Origin: Hyaloscypha bicolor E
Lineage: Eukaryota; Ascomycota; Leotiomycetes; Helotiales; Hyaloscyphaceae
Direction: 5' to 3'
DNA length: 64,000 bases
NCBI RefSeq assembly: GCF_002865645.1
Contig: NW_020194555.1
Location: forward strand, 2,320,288 to 2,384,287
Shown: positions 14,831 through 27,500 of the stretch, one piece after another
How positions within the stretch are numbered: the stretch's first letter is position 1
Layout: the number at the start of each line of letters is the position of its first letter
Program-made: the position numbers and the translations under genes
The notes under the pieces: model-generated
What the model was told of the DNA's origin: nothing
What the model saw: the letters and a program-made list of their open reading frames with translations, nothing else
Databases searched by the model: none

Positions 14831-17341
14831 TTAATTAAAACTTTATAAAGAAAATTTTAAAGCTAAAAAAAAAGAAAAAAGAAAAAGAAAAATTAAATAA
14901 TAAAAAAAAGTCTAATAAAAAGCCTATTATAAAACTAAAAAAATAAGGCTTATTTTTATTAATTTTATTTCTTTAAATTCTTTAAAAGAAAAATATATAA
15001 TAATAATATTTTTTAATAAATCTCTATTATAAATCAGAGTTTTATAACTTTAATATATCTAATAAAAATAATAATAATTATACTAATTCCGGAAAACTTC
15101 CCCAAAAAATATTATAATATTATAATATTATAAAATAAGCTATTATATATATAGAATAAAATATAGAAGTTCTTTTATAAAATAATATCTAAAAATATCT
15201 TTTTTATATAATTTAATAACTTTATAATTATAATATATTTTTCTAAAGCTTTTAGTAAATTAGAACTAGATATAAATTTCAAAAATAATACTATAAAAAA
15301 AACTAGTAGTAAAGCTTTATAAATAGTAAATAAAAGAATTATTTTATAAAGTTCTAATTTTAATAATAAAAATAATTATAAATTCTTAATTTATCTAATA
15401 AAATAAAATAAAATTAGTAAAAAGAAAAATCTAGAAATAAATTCCCTAATAACTAATATAAAGGCTATTTATTATATTTATAACTAGTATTTAACTAAAT
15501 ATAGTTTTAAAACTAATTAAAGAAAAATAATTTAAAAAATAAGAAAATAATACTAGAAAATAAAATAATTAAAAATAATATAATAATTAAAAAATAAAAA
15601 ATATACTATTATTATTAAAATAATACTAGTTAATTTAGAAAAAAAGCCCGAAAAAAGCCAAAAAAAATAAAAATATTTATAAAGTTATTTAAGTTAAAAA
15701 TATTAAAAATAATAAATATATAAATATTTCCAAAAATAAATAAAATTCCTAAGAACTATTTTAAGCCTGTTTTAGTAATACCGGAAATTTCTATTAAAAT
15801 AAATTATTTTATAATAAAAACTTTTTTAAAAAAAAATATAAAAAATCGAATTTTTTAAATATTATAATATAAAAATAATATTAAAAAGAAATATTAGACT
15901 TTATAAAAAAGCTTATATAAATAGATTTAGAAGAATTAAAAAAGTAAAAAAAATCTAGTTTTAGTTAAAGAAACTTTTATTTAAAAAAAATTATAAATTT
16001 ATAAAAAAAATTAAAAATTAAAAAATTAAAAAAATATAGTTTTAAATAATAATTCGAAATCTTCTAAAAATAAGAAACTGGACTTATTTAATAAAGAAAT
16101 AGAAATTTATAAATAATATAAAAAATAAATAAAATTATAAATAAAATTATAAATAAAAGAAATAAATAAAAATAATAAAATATTTTAATATTAAGAAAAT
16201 TTAAAATAATATTTCTAATAATATTATAAAATATATAATAAATTTATTTTAAAAGAAATAATATAATTAATCTAATAAAATATTAAATATTTATATTATA
16301 GTAATAATAATTTTATTAAACTAGCTTAATATTATATTAATTTAAATAAATAATAATTCCTATAAATAATATTTATTAGTAATTAAAATACTATTATTAG
16401 ATTTATAAATAAATTAGTAAAAGCTAAAAAAGTAATTATAAATATAGGTATTTTATATAAAGTATTTATTTATAATATATATAATAAGGCCTAAAAAGAA
16501 ATAATAAAGAAAACCAGAAAAAGTCTAAAAAAACTAGAATTTAAATCTTTATTAGACTAAAAAAAGAAATAAATAATATATTTAAAAGTTTTTTTATTTT
16601 AACTAAATATTAAATCGGAATTTATATATAAAAAATAATAATAATATAATAATAAGAATATTATTTTTAAAAAAAGCTATATATTTAAAAATTATTTATT
16701 AATAATATTAGTAAACTATAATAAATATAATATAATATTCTATTACTAAATAAATAAAAAGATTTTAATATAGCTTATATATTATTAATTATATTTTTAA
16801 TATATTATATAAAAAGCAAAACTATAAAACTAATAAAAGTAGTTATAGATTTATAAATTTATAATTAAGAAATATTAATATTATAAAAGATAATAGTAAA
16901 TATTAATAAGAAATAAATAAATAAACTAAAATATTTATTTATTAATATTAATACTAAAAAGCTAGATATAAATAATAATAAAAATATAAAAGAAAATAAA
17001 TTCGAGAAAAGTAATATTTTTAAACTCAAATTATTAAATAATAGCCTATTAGAAAATAAGCTAATATAATTCTAAATTAAATCCTAAAATATCTCGAATT
17101 ATAATATAATTAATATATATATATATATTTTAGCTTATATATTTTTATTTCTAGTTTTTAGTAATTAAAATAAAAAAATAAAAAGTTTTATAATATTTTA
17201 GAGAAAATAGTTTTTAGAATTTTTTATTTAAATATTAAATTCTAGTTTTTTATAATCTAAAAAAATTAAAAAATTAAAAATAATTACTTTTTATTTTATT
17301 TATAATAGAAGTTATAAAAATTATATAAATTTAAAGAAATA

Positions 17342-17550
17342 TCTTTTTATTTTTTATTTTATTTTTTATTTATTTTATTTTTTATTTATTTTATTTTTTA
17401 TTTATTTTATTTTTTATTTATTTTATTTTTTATTTATTTTATTTTTTAATTTATTTTATTTTTTATTTATTTTATTTTTTATTTATTTTATTTTTTATTT
17501 ATTTTATTTTTTATTTATTTTATTTTTTATTTATTTTATTTTTATTTTTT
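17342..17550. repeat. 16-bp T-rich minisatellite
   Basis: About thirteen copies of a 16-bp unit made of T6A, T3A and T4A. There are one or two length irregularities. Confidence 0.85.
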
Positions 17551-18139
17551 ATTAGATCTAAAAGTTTTAGAAAAGAATTATAAAAAGAAAGAAATAATAT
17601 TAGAAAATATCTAGATATTCTAATTAATAAATATATATATAAGCCTTTAAAACTTTATATTTCTTATAACTTATTTCTTTTTTTAAGTTTTAATTAATAT
17701 AACTTGAATTATTTTTTAATTTATTATTTTTTAGTAATTTCTTTTATAAAAATAATAATTTTAAGGAAATAATAATAAAATAAAAATATAAAATTAATTT
17801 AGATATTTGAATTTTTAAATACTAAATTATTTTAATATATTTTTTATAAAATAATTAATAATAATTTTTAGAAATTATTTAAATATATTTTTAAAAACTT
17901 AAATTTCTAAAAATATTATATTTATATAAAATTCTTTAATATAATAATATATATATATATAATAAAATATTAATATTTTTATTATTATAACTATTTTGTT
18001 TTCTATTATTAAAGAAAATATATAATATATTTAAATAAATTTTTTTTTTAATAATTAGACTAGATTTTATAAAAAAAACTAATTTTATTAGGCTTTATTA
18101 TTCTTATAAAAAATAAGTATTTAAAATTTATTATTTTTA

Positions 18140-18247
18140 TATTATTATTATTATTATTATATTTTATATTATTATATTTTATATTATTATATTTTATATT
18201 ATTATATTTTATATTATTATATTTTATATTATTATATTTTATATTAT
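18140..18247. repeat. 15-bp minisatellite (ATTATATTTTATATT)
   Basis: About six to seven direct copies. The array ends where the RIP-poor segment begins. Confidence 0.8.
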
Positions 18248-19157
18248 GATAATTAATGATAAAATATAAATAAATAATAATAAATAAAAATCAAATCTAT
18301 TATATAATATATATTTAATAAAAATAAAGTTTAATTCGAAAAATCAAAAAATAAAAAAATTATATATAAAGATATTTATTATTAAAGCTTAAAGACATAT
18401 AATATTTTATATTAATATATTCAAGACTTTAATATTAATTTAATTAATTATGTAAAAATCTCTTATTATTGAATCTTATTAACGATTTTTTATTATAATA
18501 ATTAATTTTTTTTTTCCTAAAGTCTAATAAATAATAAATAAACAATTTATCATTATTTATTGATTTCAAATAAGTTATTCAATTAGCCTCTAAATATTTT
18601 TCTAGATTTTAATATCATAAATCATATAAGCCTTAAATTATTTTTTTTATTAAAATATTTAAATCTATATTTTGATATAATATTAATTATATAAATAATT
18701 ATCATTATTTAAAATTTATAATAAAAACAATCCTAAAGTCATATCGATAATATTTTTGATTATATTATTATAAAATAAATAGATTTAAAATTATAAATTT
18801 AAATCCGAACAACTTTCTTTCGATCAATATATTTCTCTTAAGACTCGATCCAAAAAATTACTAATTAATAACTTATTAGTTATTATTTAATTATTTCGTT
18901 TATAATAATGAGAGATAATCGCATTTCCGAACACTAATCCATCTGATATGTAGTCTTAGATTATTTTTATATTGCTATATTAGTTATATTTTATATCTAT
19001 TATGATTTTTATATTATTATTTTGTTCATCCTTATTATATTTTTCTATTATTATCTTTTATACTTATCTATCAATTTATTTAAAATTATATTTTATAGTT
19101 GATTATATTTTATATTTATTATATTTTCTATGAAAAAAAAAAAAAAAAAAAAAAAAA
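18248..19157 (+). other. AT-rich but RIP-poor segment ending in A25
   Basis: Unlike its surroundings, this 0.9-kb stretch keeps many CpA and TpG dinucleotides (for example ATCATAAATCATA, TTGATTTCAA, CATCTGATATG). It ends in an uninterrupted run of 25 A at 19,133-19,157. A 3-prime poly(A) suggests a retroposed transcript or a LINE/SINE tail in plus orientation. A chance A-run in unselected AT-rich DNA is the alternative. I see no convincing target-site duplication and no ORF. Confidence 0.4.
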
Positions 19158-19259
19158 TTATATATAAGAAGATTCAAATATTATTTAAGACAATACTATA
19201 GTTAAAAAAAAAAAACTAAAAAGCTTAATTAGAAATAAAAATAGTTAAATATAAAGTAA

Positions 19260-19540
19260 TATATTACTAAAAGCTAAAAATAAAATAATAATAAAATAAT
19301 AATAAATAGTAATAAAAAAATAATAAAAAGAAAATAGTAATAAAATATAATAAAAATAATAGTAAAAATAATAATAAAAAAATAATAAAAATAGTAATAA
19401 ACAGATAATAATTAAAACATAATAAAAATAATAATAAAAATAATAATAAACAATGAATAATAAAAATAATAAATATAATAAAAATAATAATAAAAATAAT
19501 AATAAAAATAATAACAAAAATAATAATAAAAATAAAATAA
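19260..19540. repeat. AAT/AAAAT-type low-complexity repeat
   Basis: Imperfect (AATAATAAAA)-type simple sequence. The minus strand is open for 90 codons of Leu/Tyr/Phe only because the sequence is low-complexity. It is not a gene. Confidence 0.8.
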
Positions 19541-21399
19541 TAAATAATATTTTTAAGACTTTATTAATAGAAAAAAAAGAAATATTATTTAGATTTTTAT
19601 TTTATTTTAATTAAAAGCTTTTTAGTTATTTCTATTATTTTTATTTTATTAATAATTATAGCTAATATTTTTATAAATAATTTTATTTCTTTTTTTTATA
19701 TATTAAATAATTAATATTAAAATTTCTAAATATTTAATTACTAATTTTAACTAATTTTAAGCTTTATAATAAACTAATAATAATATTAAAAATTAAATTA
19801 ATATCTAAATTAATATTAAATTTATATTTTCTATTAAATTTATAATAATAAATATACTAATTAGATAAATATAATTAAATATTATATTTTTATTTAGTTT
19901 AGTTAATATAAATAAGCTAGAAATTTATTTTAATAATTTTACTAATTATTTTATTATTTTTATTAGAAATTATATATTTATAATATAATATTTTAAAATA
20001 TTATATTATAAAGCTTTATTTTTAAAATCTTTATTTATAATTCTTGTTTTTTTTATAGAAATTAAATTATAATATCTATATTATTAATTTAGCTATTTAT
20101 TTATTAGTAAACTCTAAAATATATTAAAAGAAATAAGCTATAATATTAATATAAAATATTATAAATAATATTAGAAATATAATTAATTATTTAAATAATT
20201 TATATTTAATTTAAGAAATAATATTAGCTTTAATTATTTTATTATTATTAATATTTTTTATATTTCTAATAAGTTTATATTTAATATTAAGCTAACTAAT
20301 AGCTTTAAAATATTAGAATAATATATATCTAAAATATATTTAAATAATATTAAATTAATAATTATTTAGGTTTTTTTAATTAGATTATAATAAATATTAG
20401 AAAATAGTTTATTAATAAGAAATTTATTTAGCTTATAAATATTATAGAAACTAAAATTAAGATTATTTCTATAAAAGCTTATAACTTTATTAGAATTATA
20501 AAATATTATTATAGCCTAATTTAATATATCTATTTTATTATTATAGCCGAAATTAATAAAAATATTATATTTTAAATAGCTTTTAAGGCTATTAATAACT
20601 TTATAAAATTTAATAATATTATTTTAATTTTTTTAGTTTATAATATTTTATTTTAAATAATTAAATATAATACTTTATTATTTATTATATTATAATAATT
20701 AGTAATATTTAAAAATAATAATAATAGAAATCTAGAAGCTTTAAACTAAATATTAAATTATAAATATTTTAACTATTTAAAATAATTCTAGTATTATTAA
20801 TATTTATAAACTATTTCTAAATTCTAATATTTTTATTTAATATAAAAGAAATATAAATTATATAAATTAGTAATTATTAATAAAAAGAACTATATATTAG
20901 TTTTATTATATAATAATATTATCTTTTATTTAATTTTTATAAAATCTTTTTATATAAGAGATATTATAGTTATTATTAATAGTTCTAAATCTAAACTTAT
21001 TTCTAAATTTTATAATAAAACTAAAAATAATATAAATATGATTTCTTTTATTATTTCTATTATTTTATTAAAATATAATAAAGAATACTTTTAAAAAATT
21101 CCCGATATTATAGTATTTCTATAAAATAATAAACTATATAAGAATTCCTATTAAATTAAAATTATTAGTTTTCTGGAAAAAAAAATATTTAAAAATATTT
21201 TTAGATTTTAAATATTAAAATATTTTTTTTAATTCCCGGTTTATTAATAAAATTAAAATTAAAAATACAAAAAAAGAGCTTAAAAAATTAAAACCAGTTA
21301 TTTAAATTTAAAATAATAATAAAAAATATATAATATTAATATAATTATTTATTATTTAATATATTAGTTAAAAAATTATTTTTAGTATTATTATTATAT

Positions 21400-22020
21400 C
21401 ATATAACTAAGTACTACGGTTTGGGCCACTGAATTCGGCTAGTTTAGTCACTGTTTTATATAGCCTCGACCGCTTGCTAAGCTCTGCCAGTAGCATACGT
21501 GCCTCGGTTCGCTTAGCGCGACGACTCCCCGAAAACCGCATTCCCCCTCTCCCAAATTACTAGTTCCCATCTTTCATTATCCTGACCACCCAGAATTCCT
21601 CAATCCAGGAGCCAGAAACGGCTCCCTATTAGTTATAGCAGGCCCCGTCTGTCTCTGTCTTAAGGCTGCTCCCGGCTATATAAGTCTTATAGTTTCCGCC
21701 TACCATTAACCTCTAGTAACTATCGTATCTCCTTTACATACTCTTTTCCACACTATTCCCTCTTCACCTTCTCTCTCTCAGAGCCCTCGAATTCTCGACA
21801 AGTCCTATAGCCTTAGCTATAATCCCCTCGTCTGCAAAGGCCCTCGAAGTTCGCTATCTCTCAAATATCCTCTATATCTCTACTACTACCATATAACTCA
21901 GTTCTTTTACCTTATCCTCCTTTACCCACCTTCTTCTAACTCTCTATAGTTCCGGCATTCTCCCTACCTTCGCCATTAACTATAATCCCCTCCTCTTCAA
22001 AGCACTTCATACCTCAATTC
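21400..22020 (+). promoter_or_regulatory. GC-normal leader/promoter upstream of the DUF3435 relic
   Basis: Composition jumps from nearly pure A/T to mixed sequence at about 21,400. The block carries a TATA-like CTATATAAG at 21,676-21,684, followed by long pyrimidine-rich tracts (about 21,720-21,990), as is common in 5-prime leaders of fungal genes. A small inverted repeat (GGAGCC, six-base loop, GGCTCC) sits at 21,608-21,625. No convincing ORF. Being upstream and on the same strand as the recombinase relic, it is plausibly that gene's promoter. It could alternatively be the end of a mobile element. Confidence 0.4.
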
Positions 22021-22900
22021 TTTATATAACTATTAATTCTATATACGAACTCTGGACTCTATATATAACTCTATATATAACCGTTAATTCTTTATATACT
22101 TATTAACTTATAAACTTAATTAACTATTATATTATTAGGCTATATTAATACTATAATAGATATCTCTGCCTTCTTATAACTTATTATCCTATAACTAAAG
22201 CAGCCCTGGAATTAGTATAGTTCAAATAATATAAGAAAGTATAAAATAAGATTAATTACTTATAATATTAAGTATCTTGTCTTAGTAAGCTATATTAATA
22301 CTATAATAGATATTTCTGCTTTCTTATAAATTACTATCCTATACTCGAAGTAGCTATAGGATTAAAATAGTACTAGTAATATAAAATAGTAGAAGTCGGA
22401 ATTAATTACCTTTAATAATAAGTATAGTTCTTATTTAATAATACTATTATTTATATCTTATATTATTATAACTTTATTACTATTATATCCTAACTTTAAA
22501 AGCTTTCTTTTTCCTTTCTCGCTTTTAGTAGCGGATATCCTTATTACTATTAAGACTTCTTGGGCCTATATAGAATTATAGCTTTTATTATTCAAGTATT
22601 AATAGTATATACTTTTAATATTCTTAAGAATATTCTCAAAAAACGCACTAATACTAATTAAATATTAAAGTAAAAAGAAAGGCAAATATTAAATAAAGAA
22701 GATTATAATTAGATAGAGATTAATTTAAATAATAAACCGTTTTTATAACTAGTAAATACCGAGAATACTAAGGCTAGTATTTACTATATTAGATAGAAAT
22801 AAATAAAGTATACTTATAAAACTTAAATCTTAGTAATTTAATTAGGTTAGGCTAACTCGAGACAGGTTTTATAAATATTATAAATTCGGGAATTAGTATA
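22020..22900. other. RIPed DNA between leader and recombinase relic
   Basis: AT-rich transition zone. It holds the 150-bp tandem duplication at 22,137-22,436. Otherwise it shows no readable protein signature. It may include the 5-prime leader or N-terminal coding part of the DUF3435 gene. Confidence 0.4.
22137..22436. repeat. 150-bp tandem duplication (two copies)
   Basis: Two adjacent copies with a period of exactly 150 bp. Both contain CTATATTAATACTATAATAG followed by similar TCTGC(C/T)TTCTTATAA words. The copies diverge by transitions and a few other changes, so the duplication is fairly old. Confidence 0.7.
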
Positions 22901-24295
22901 CTATTTTTCTCAAGCGGAATTATAATAAGAAAAGAATAATATTCTTTCTTTATTAGGTTTATATAAACTATCTAGAGAAGAAGTAAAAGAAGAAAGAAAT
23001 AAAGTTATTTTATATATACTAGCGGGATTTTAAGATACTTTATTACTAACTAAATAGTAATTATATTAATATAAATAATAAATATAAGATTATTAAGATA
23101 TAATAACCCTTCTCTAATATTCTTCTAATTATATACTAATCTATAATTAAAATATATTAATAGTATACTTAAGATTAAATTTAAGCTAAATATTACTTCT
23201 AAACCCAAGCCTATAGCCAGACCAGACGACCTGCTTCTTATATTTATCTAGTACTAGGCTCGTAATAAATCCGTCTTTTTTACTAAAGATAATTATTATA
23301 ATATTTCAAGCCTATATAGGCAGTTAATTAGTAGAGTTTATTTACTTATTAAAGAGTAAAGCTAGTAAAAACTCCTTTAGTAAAAGAGAAAAGACTAATA
23401 AAAGTATATATTTTTAAAAGGCAATATATTATAATTATAATAATAATAATACTAATAATAGGCTCGAGTATAATAATAATAGTAATACTAGTAATAATAC
23501 TAGATTTAATAATAATATTCTCTTTAATTCTAAGGATAATAAAAGTAATAATAGTACTATTAATAAAGATAAGAATAGGCCCGGCTACTTGAATAATAGC
23601 TATAATAATAAAGAGACAGATATTATTATAATAGAAAATACAAACAAGTATTATATAACTAAGCTTAATAGATATAAATAGCCTCTATATCCGATCTCGG
23701 ATTCTGCTAAATCTAGTAAGTTCGAGAAGGTAAAGCAGAAGTATATAATACTTTATTATAAGAATATTTATTTCTGAATTATATAAAACCCGAAGTAAGA
23801 AAAAAGGAACTTTCTAGCTATAGAGATCTACTTACGGAACTATAAGAAAGTAAATAATAAGCCCAAATCATATATTACTCTTATAAGATACCTTAATTCT
23901 TAGCTAATTTAATTCTTATAATATAACCTTCCTTTTTAGAAAGAATTCCCTTCCTATCCTCTACCTAATTTCCTATATCTTAACCTATATAATCCGTAAT
24001 AATATAATTCTTATTAATAGCTATATGTCTCCCGAGCCCTTTTTTACTATAAACCTAAGAAATCAGAATATAAAGGTAATAAAGATCTATTAGAAGCCGG
24101 AATGGCTTAAGTAGCCGGTCTTTCAAAAGTCGGTCTGAACTATAAGTAGCTAGATAAAATTAAAGACTAAACTTATAATATATTCGAAATATATCTTTTA
24201 TCTAAATTGCCTCGGGCGAAATACGGGCTTTAAAGACAAACTAATAAGCTACTATTTCCGTTAAGGTTATACTAATATAATTAATAGTATATATC
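22900..24295 (+). pseudogene. DUF3435 (FluG-type) tyrosine recombinase relic, 5-prime part
   Basis: N-terminal and central part of a DUF3435 protein, a family of fungal tyrosine recombinases that includes Starship captains. From 23,225 the plus strand reads DDLLLIFI, stop, Y, stop, ARNKSVF, which fits a family N-terminal pattern DDLL-x-hydrophobic-x-ARDKSVF with RIP stops. About 23,721-23,880 holds a NPK...NFLAIEIYLR stretch. From 24,235 DKLISYYFR-stop-GYTN is the arginine-containing catalytic box region. The three landmarks lie in three different frames, so introns or indels are present. The true start is not visible. The gene is cut at 24,295 by the gypsy insertion and continues at 31,294. 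Confidence 0.7.
24291..24295. repeat. target-site duplication ATATC (left)
   Basis: Five-base duplication immediately before the left LTR of gypsy element 2. The partner is at 31,289-31,293. Confidence 0.9.
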
Positions 24296-24598
24296 TATAA
24301 TAGGTATATGTAATAGTATATAGATAGGTATTAGATATTATAGATCTAGTTTCCTATTTTGGGTATAGCTTGTAATTAGAATTATATAGATTATATGGGA
24401 TTTCCTAATTAAGTAAAGGGCTTCGCATGCCTGGCTAAGTACTAGGGAATATATAGGAAGATACTTCTAGCTCTAGAAGAGGTATTAATTAGTCTCTTAT
24501 TAGAATTAATTCTTGGAATTAGTTATATTTATAAGTATTACTTCGTAGCTTACTTACCTTAACTACTTATATATTACCCTGCTATTACGTGTCTTATA
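24296..24598 (+). repeat. 5-prime LTR of gypsy element 2
   Basis: 303 bp. It starts TATAATAGG and ends CTTATA (probably TG...CA before RIP). Aligned by eye to the right LTR it shows about 19 differences, all transitions and no indels. Confidence 0.9.
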
Positions 24599-27500
24599 TT
24601 TTAATTAATCTAATTTTCGGGAAGTAGTTTATTACGAGGTAATTAAGCTATTAATAGATAAAACTACTAATAGCTAGAGTATTAACTAGAAGAAGTACCT
24701 CTACTATTACTAGGGCGACCTAGTCAGGTATCCAGGGAAGTGCCCAGTTAGCCACTCTAGCTACTACCTAATTAGAAAAAGGAAATAGAACTCAGATATT
24801 CCCAGAACTAGCTAGCAGGATAATAATAATAGAGAAGCTAGTAGCGGCTTATTATTATATTACTAAGTTAGAAGCAGAGATATAATAGAGAGAGGATCTA
24901 GAGGATTTAGAAGCTCAGATTTGCTATCTTAAGAATATTTGGATACCTATTATAGAATCTATTATATTACTAGCGGTATATTTAGTTCGCAGGGCTCCAA
25001 AAACCCGAGAATTACTAATCTATAAGGGAAAGAATATTAAGGAAGCCCAGGATTTCTTTTACTAGGCAGAGCTAAAATAGTATAAAGACAGCGGAATTAC
25101 CTGGGCTATAGATATAATAAAGGTTATATATTATACTTCCTACTTTAAGAATATAGCCAGGAATATCTGGAAGTATAGGGAGTAATTAGTAGGTATTAAT
25201 ATTACGGATTAGGAGACTTTTATTAAATTTATAAAGGATTCTATCTTGGATCCGGAAAACTATAGTAATAATACCCTTACTAAGTTTAAGGATATAAAAT
25301 AATAGCCAGGTTAGAGTATCCAAAGCTTTATATCCTATTTAGATAGCCTATTAGATAACTTGGAATATACGGGTTTACTATAAGAGTAGAATAACTTATT
25401 TAGTAGCTTAAGGCAAGAGATTTAGGATAAGATTAATTACTAAGGAAATACTTTATAAGAAAGAGAGAAGCTTATTTCTGTGGCTATAAGAATTAAGAAT
25501 AACTTAAACTAGTCTGCTTAACGGGAATATAATAATAAGCTAATGGGTTAATAAAAGGAAGGAAATTAGAGAAAGGAGAGAGGGAATAATAAAGAGAAAT
25601 AGAAGAGAAGTATATTCCCGTTATAAGATTCATATAACCGGGATAGTAAAAATATAGTAATAGGGTCTAATATAGTACCTATATTAGGATCTATAAGACT
25701 GGGTATAACTTGCTTTACCTACTAAAAGAAGGGTTACTATACTACTATCTGCCTAAATCAGGGAAAACCGACTTACTATAACTATAATAAGTCTGGCTAT
25801 AAGATATATAAGTACCTAGAACTAAAGAAGCCGGGAAATAAGTATGCCCTATAGTAATTATACTTATTTATATTATAAAGAGTAAGGCTCCTAAAACGAG
25901 AATAGTAATTAAGGTTACTATTAAGATAAGAAAAGATAAGCAAAAAGTTAGAGTATTAGTTAACTCGGGTATAGAGGCTAATTATATAAAGAGAAAATTA
26001 GCTTTAGATATAGATATTCCGTTAATATTAAGGATAATTCCCTTATTCTTACTAGAGAAAAGAAGGATTTATTTATATAAAGATTATATTCTTAGAATTA
26101 CTACCGAGAATATACTAGGGAACTAAAGGAAAGCTAATATATATTTTGTATTATATGATTTTAATCTGAACTATATTAATATAATACTTGGATTCCTATA
26201 GCTCTACTAAATTAATTCCCTAATTTCTTTTAGGAAAGTAATATAGAGATACCAGATTCGACTATAGAAGATTAAAGTTCTAAATACTAGGAAGTTTACT
26301 AAAGTAGTAAAGTATAAGGCATATATTTTTCTATTAATTACCTATCCTATAATAGATAGCTAAAGAATTACTACTATTACTATAAACGGGATAGCTATAT
26401 TTCCTAGGAAGTATTAGGACTTTCTCTAAATATTCTCTATAGAGACTATAGGTATATTACCTAACTACTATATAATAGAGTATTATATAGATCTGGAACC
26501 AGGATCCTAACTACTATATAGTTCTATATATACTTTATTAGAAAGGAAGCTTAAAGTTCTTTGGGAATATCTTAATACTAGCTTAGAGAAGAAGTAGATC
26601 TATTATTTTACTAGTCTAGCTAGTACCCTAATTATATTTATTCTAAAGAAAAAAGGCGGCCTATATTTATATATTAATTACCAGAATCTGAATAGAATTA
26701 CTATTAAGAACCAAATGCTATTATTACTTATTAGTAAGATAATAAATAGGCTTTATAAAGTAAAAATATATATAAAGCTAGACTTAAAGGATACTTATTA
26801 TTAATTATAAATACGAGAGAGTAATAAGTAGAAGATAGTATTCCGAATATACTATAGATATTTTAAGTACTATATTATATTCTTTAGACTATCTAATATT
26901 CTGGTAATATTTCAGGTATATATTAATTATATACTAGTAAGCCTTATAAATATTATTTATATAATCTATCTAGATAATATTTTAATTTATTTAGAAGACC
27001 TAGAATAGTATATAATAGTAGTCTAATATATACTTGAGTAGTTATAGTAATACTAGCTCTTTATAAACTTAGTAAAATGCGAGTTTAATATAGAAAAAAT
27101 AGAGTTTCTGGGATTTATAATTAGCCCAGATAGTATAGAAATAGAGGCTAGCCGGGTTATAGTTATTAGGGAATAGCCGGCCCCAAAAAATAATATCCGA
27201 GAAGTCTAAGTATTCCTGGGTTTTACTAACTTTTACTAGAGATTTATTTATAAATACTTTAGAGTAGTAAAAAAATTAACTAATTTACTAAAAACTAGCA
27301 GAAAATTACTATATTAGTTTAGCTAGATAAATGAGATAGATAAGGCTTTTAGAAAGCTATAAATTACATTTATAATAGTACTAATTCTTTATTATTTTGA
27401 CTTAACCTTAAAGATTTATATAGAAATAGATACTTTAGGATTTATAATTATAAGTATAATTTCCTAGCTTTTTAGTAAGGGAGTAGAAGCTAGGTAGTAC

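Larger units (their letters stand above)
13906..21400. other. extremely AT-rich block with minisatellites, no gene
   Basis: About 7.5 kb dominated by A/T homopolymer-like runs. G and C survive mainly in AGCT, CTAG or CGA-type contexts. No family signature could be read on either strand. Simple repeats occur at 14,664-14,830, 17,342-17,550, 18,140-18,247 and 19,260-19,540. The block ends sharply at about 21,400. It is best explained as very old, exhaustively RIPed repeats. The segment 18,248-19,157 is an exception and is described separately. Confidence 0.6.

Noticed and set aside
19245..19517. 90-codon minus-strand ORF rich in Leu, Tyr and Phe
   Set aside because: It is simple (AATAAA)-type repeat read on the opposite strand. 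There is no protein signature.
13906..21400. Possible mitochondrial DNA insertion
   Set aside because: Most of the block lacks CpA/TpG as RIPed nuclear DNA does, and no mitochondrial gene, tRNA or rRNA was readable. Only 18,248-19,157 remains open to this idea.
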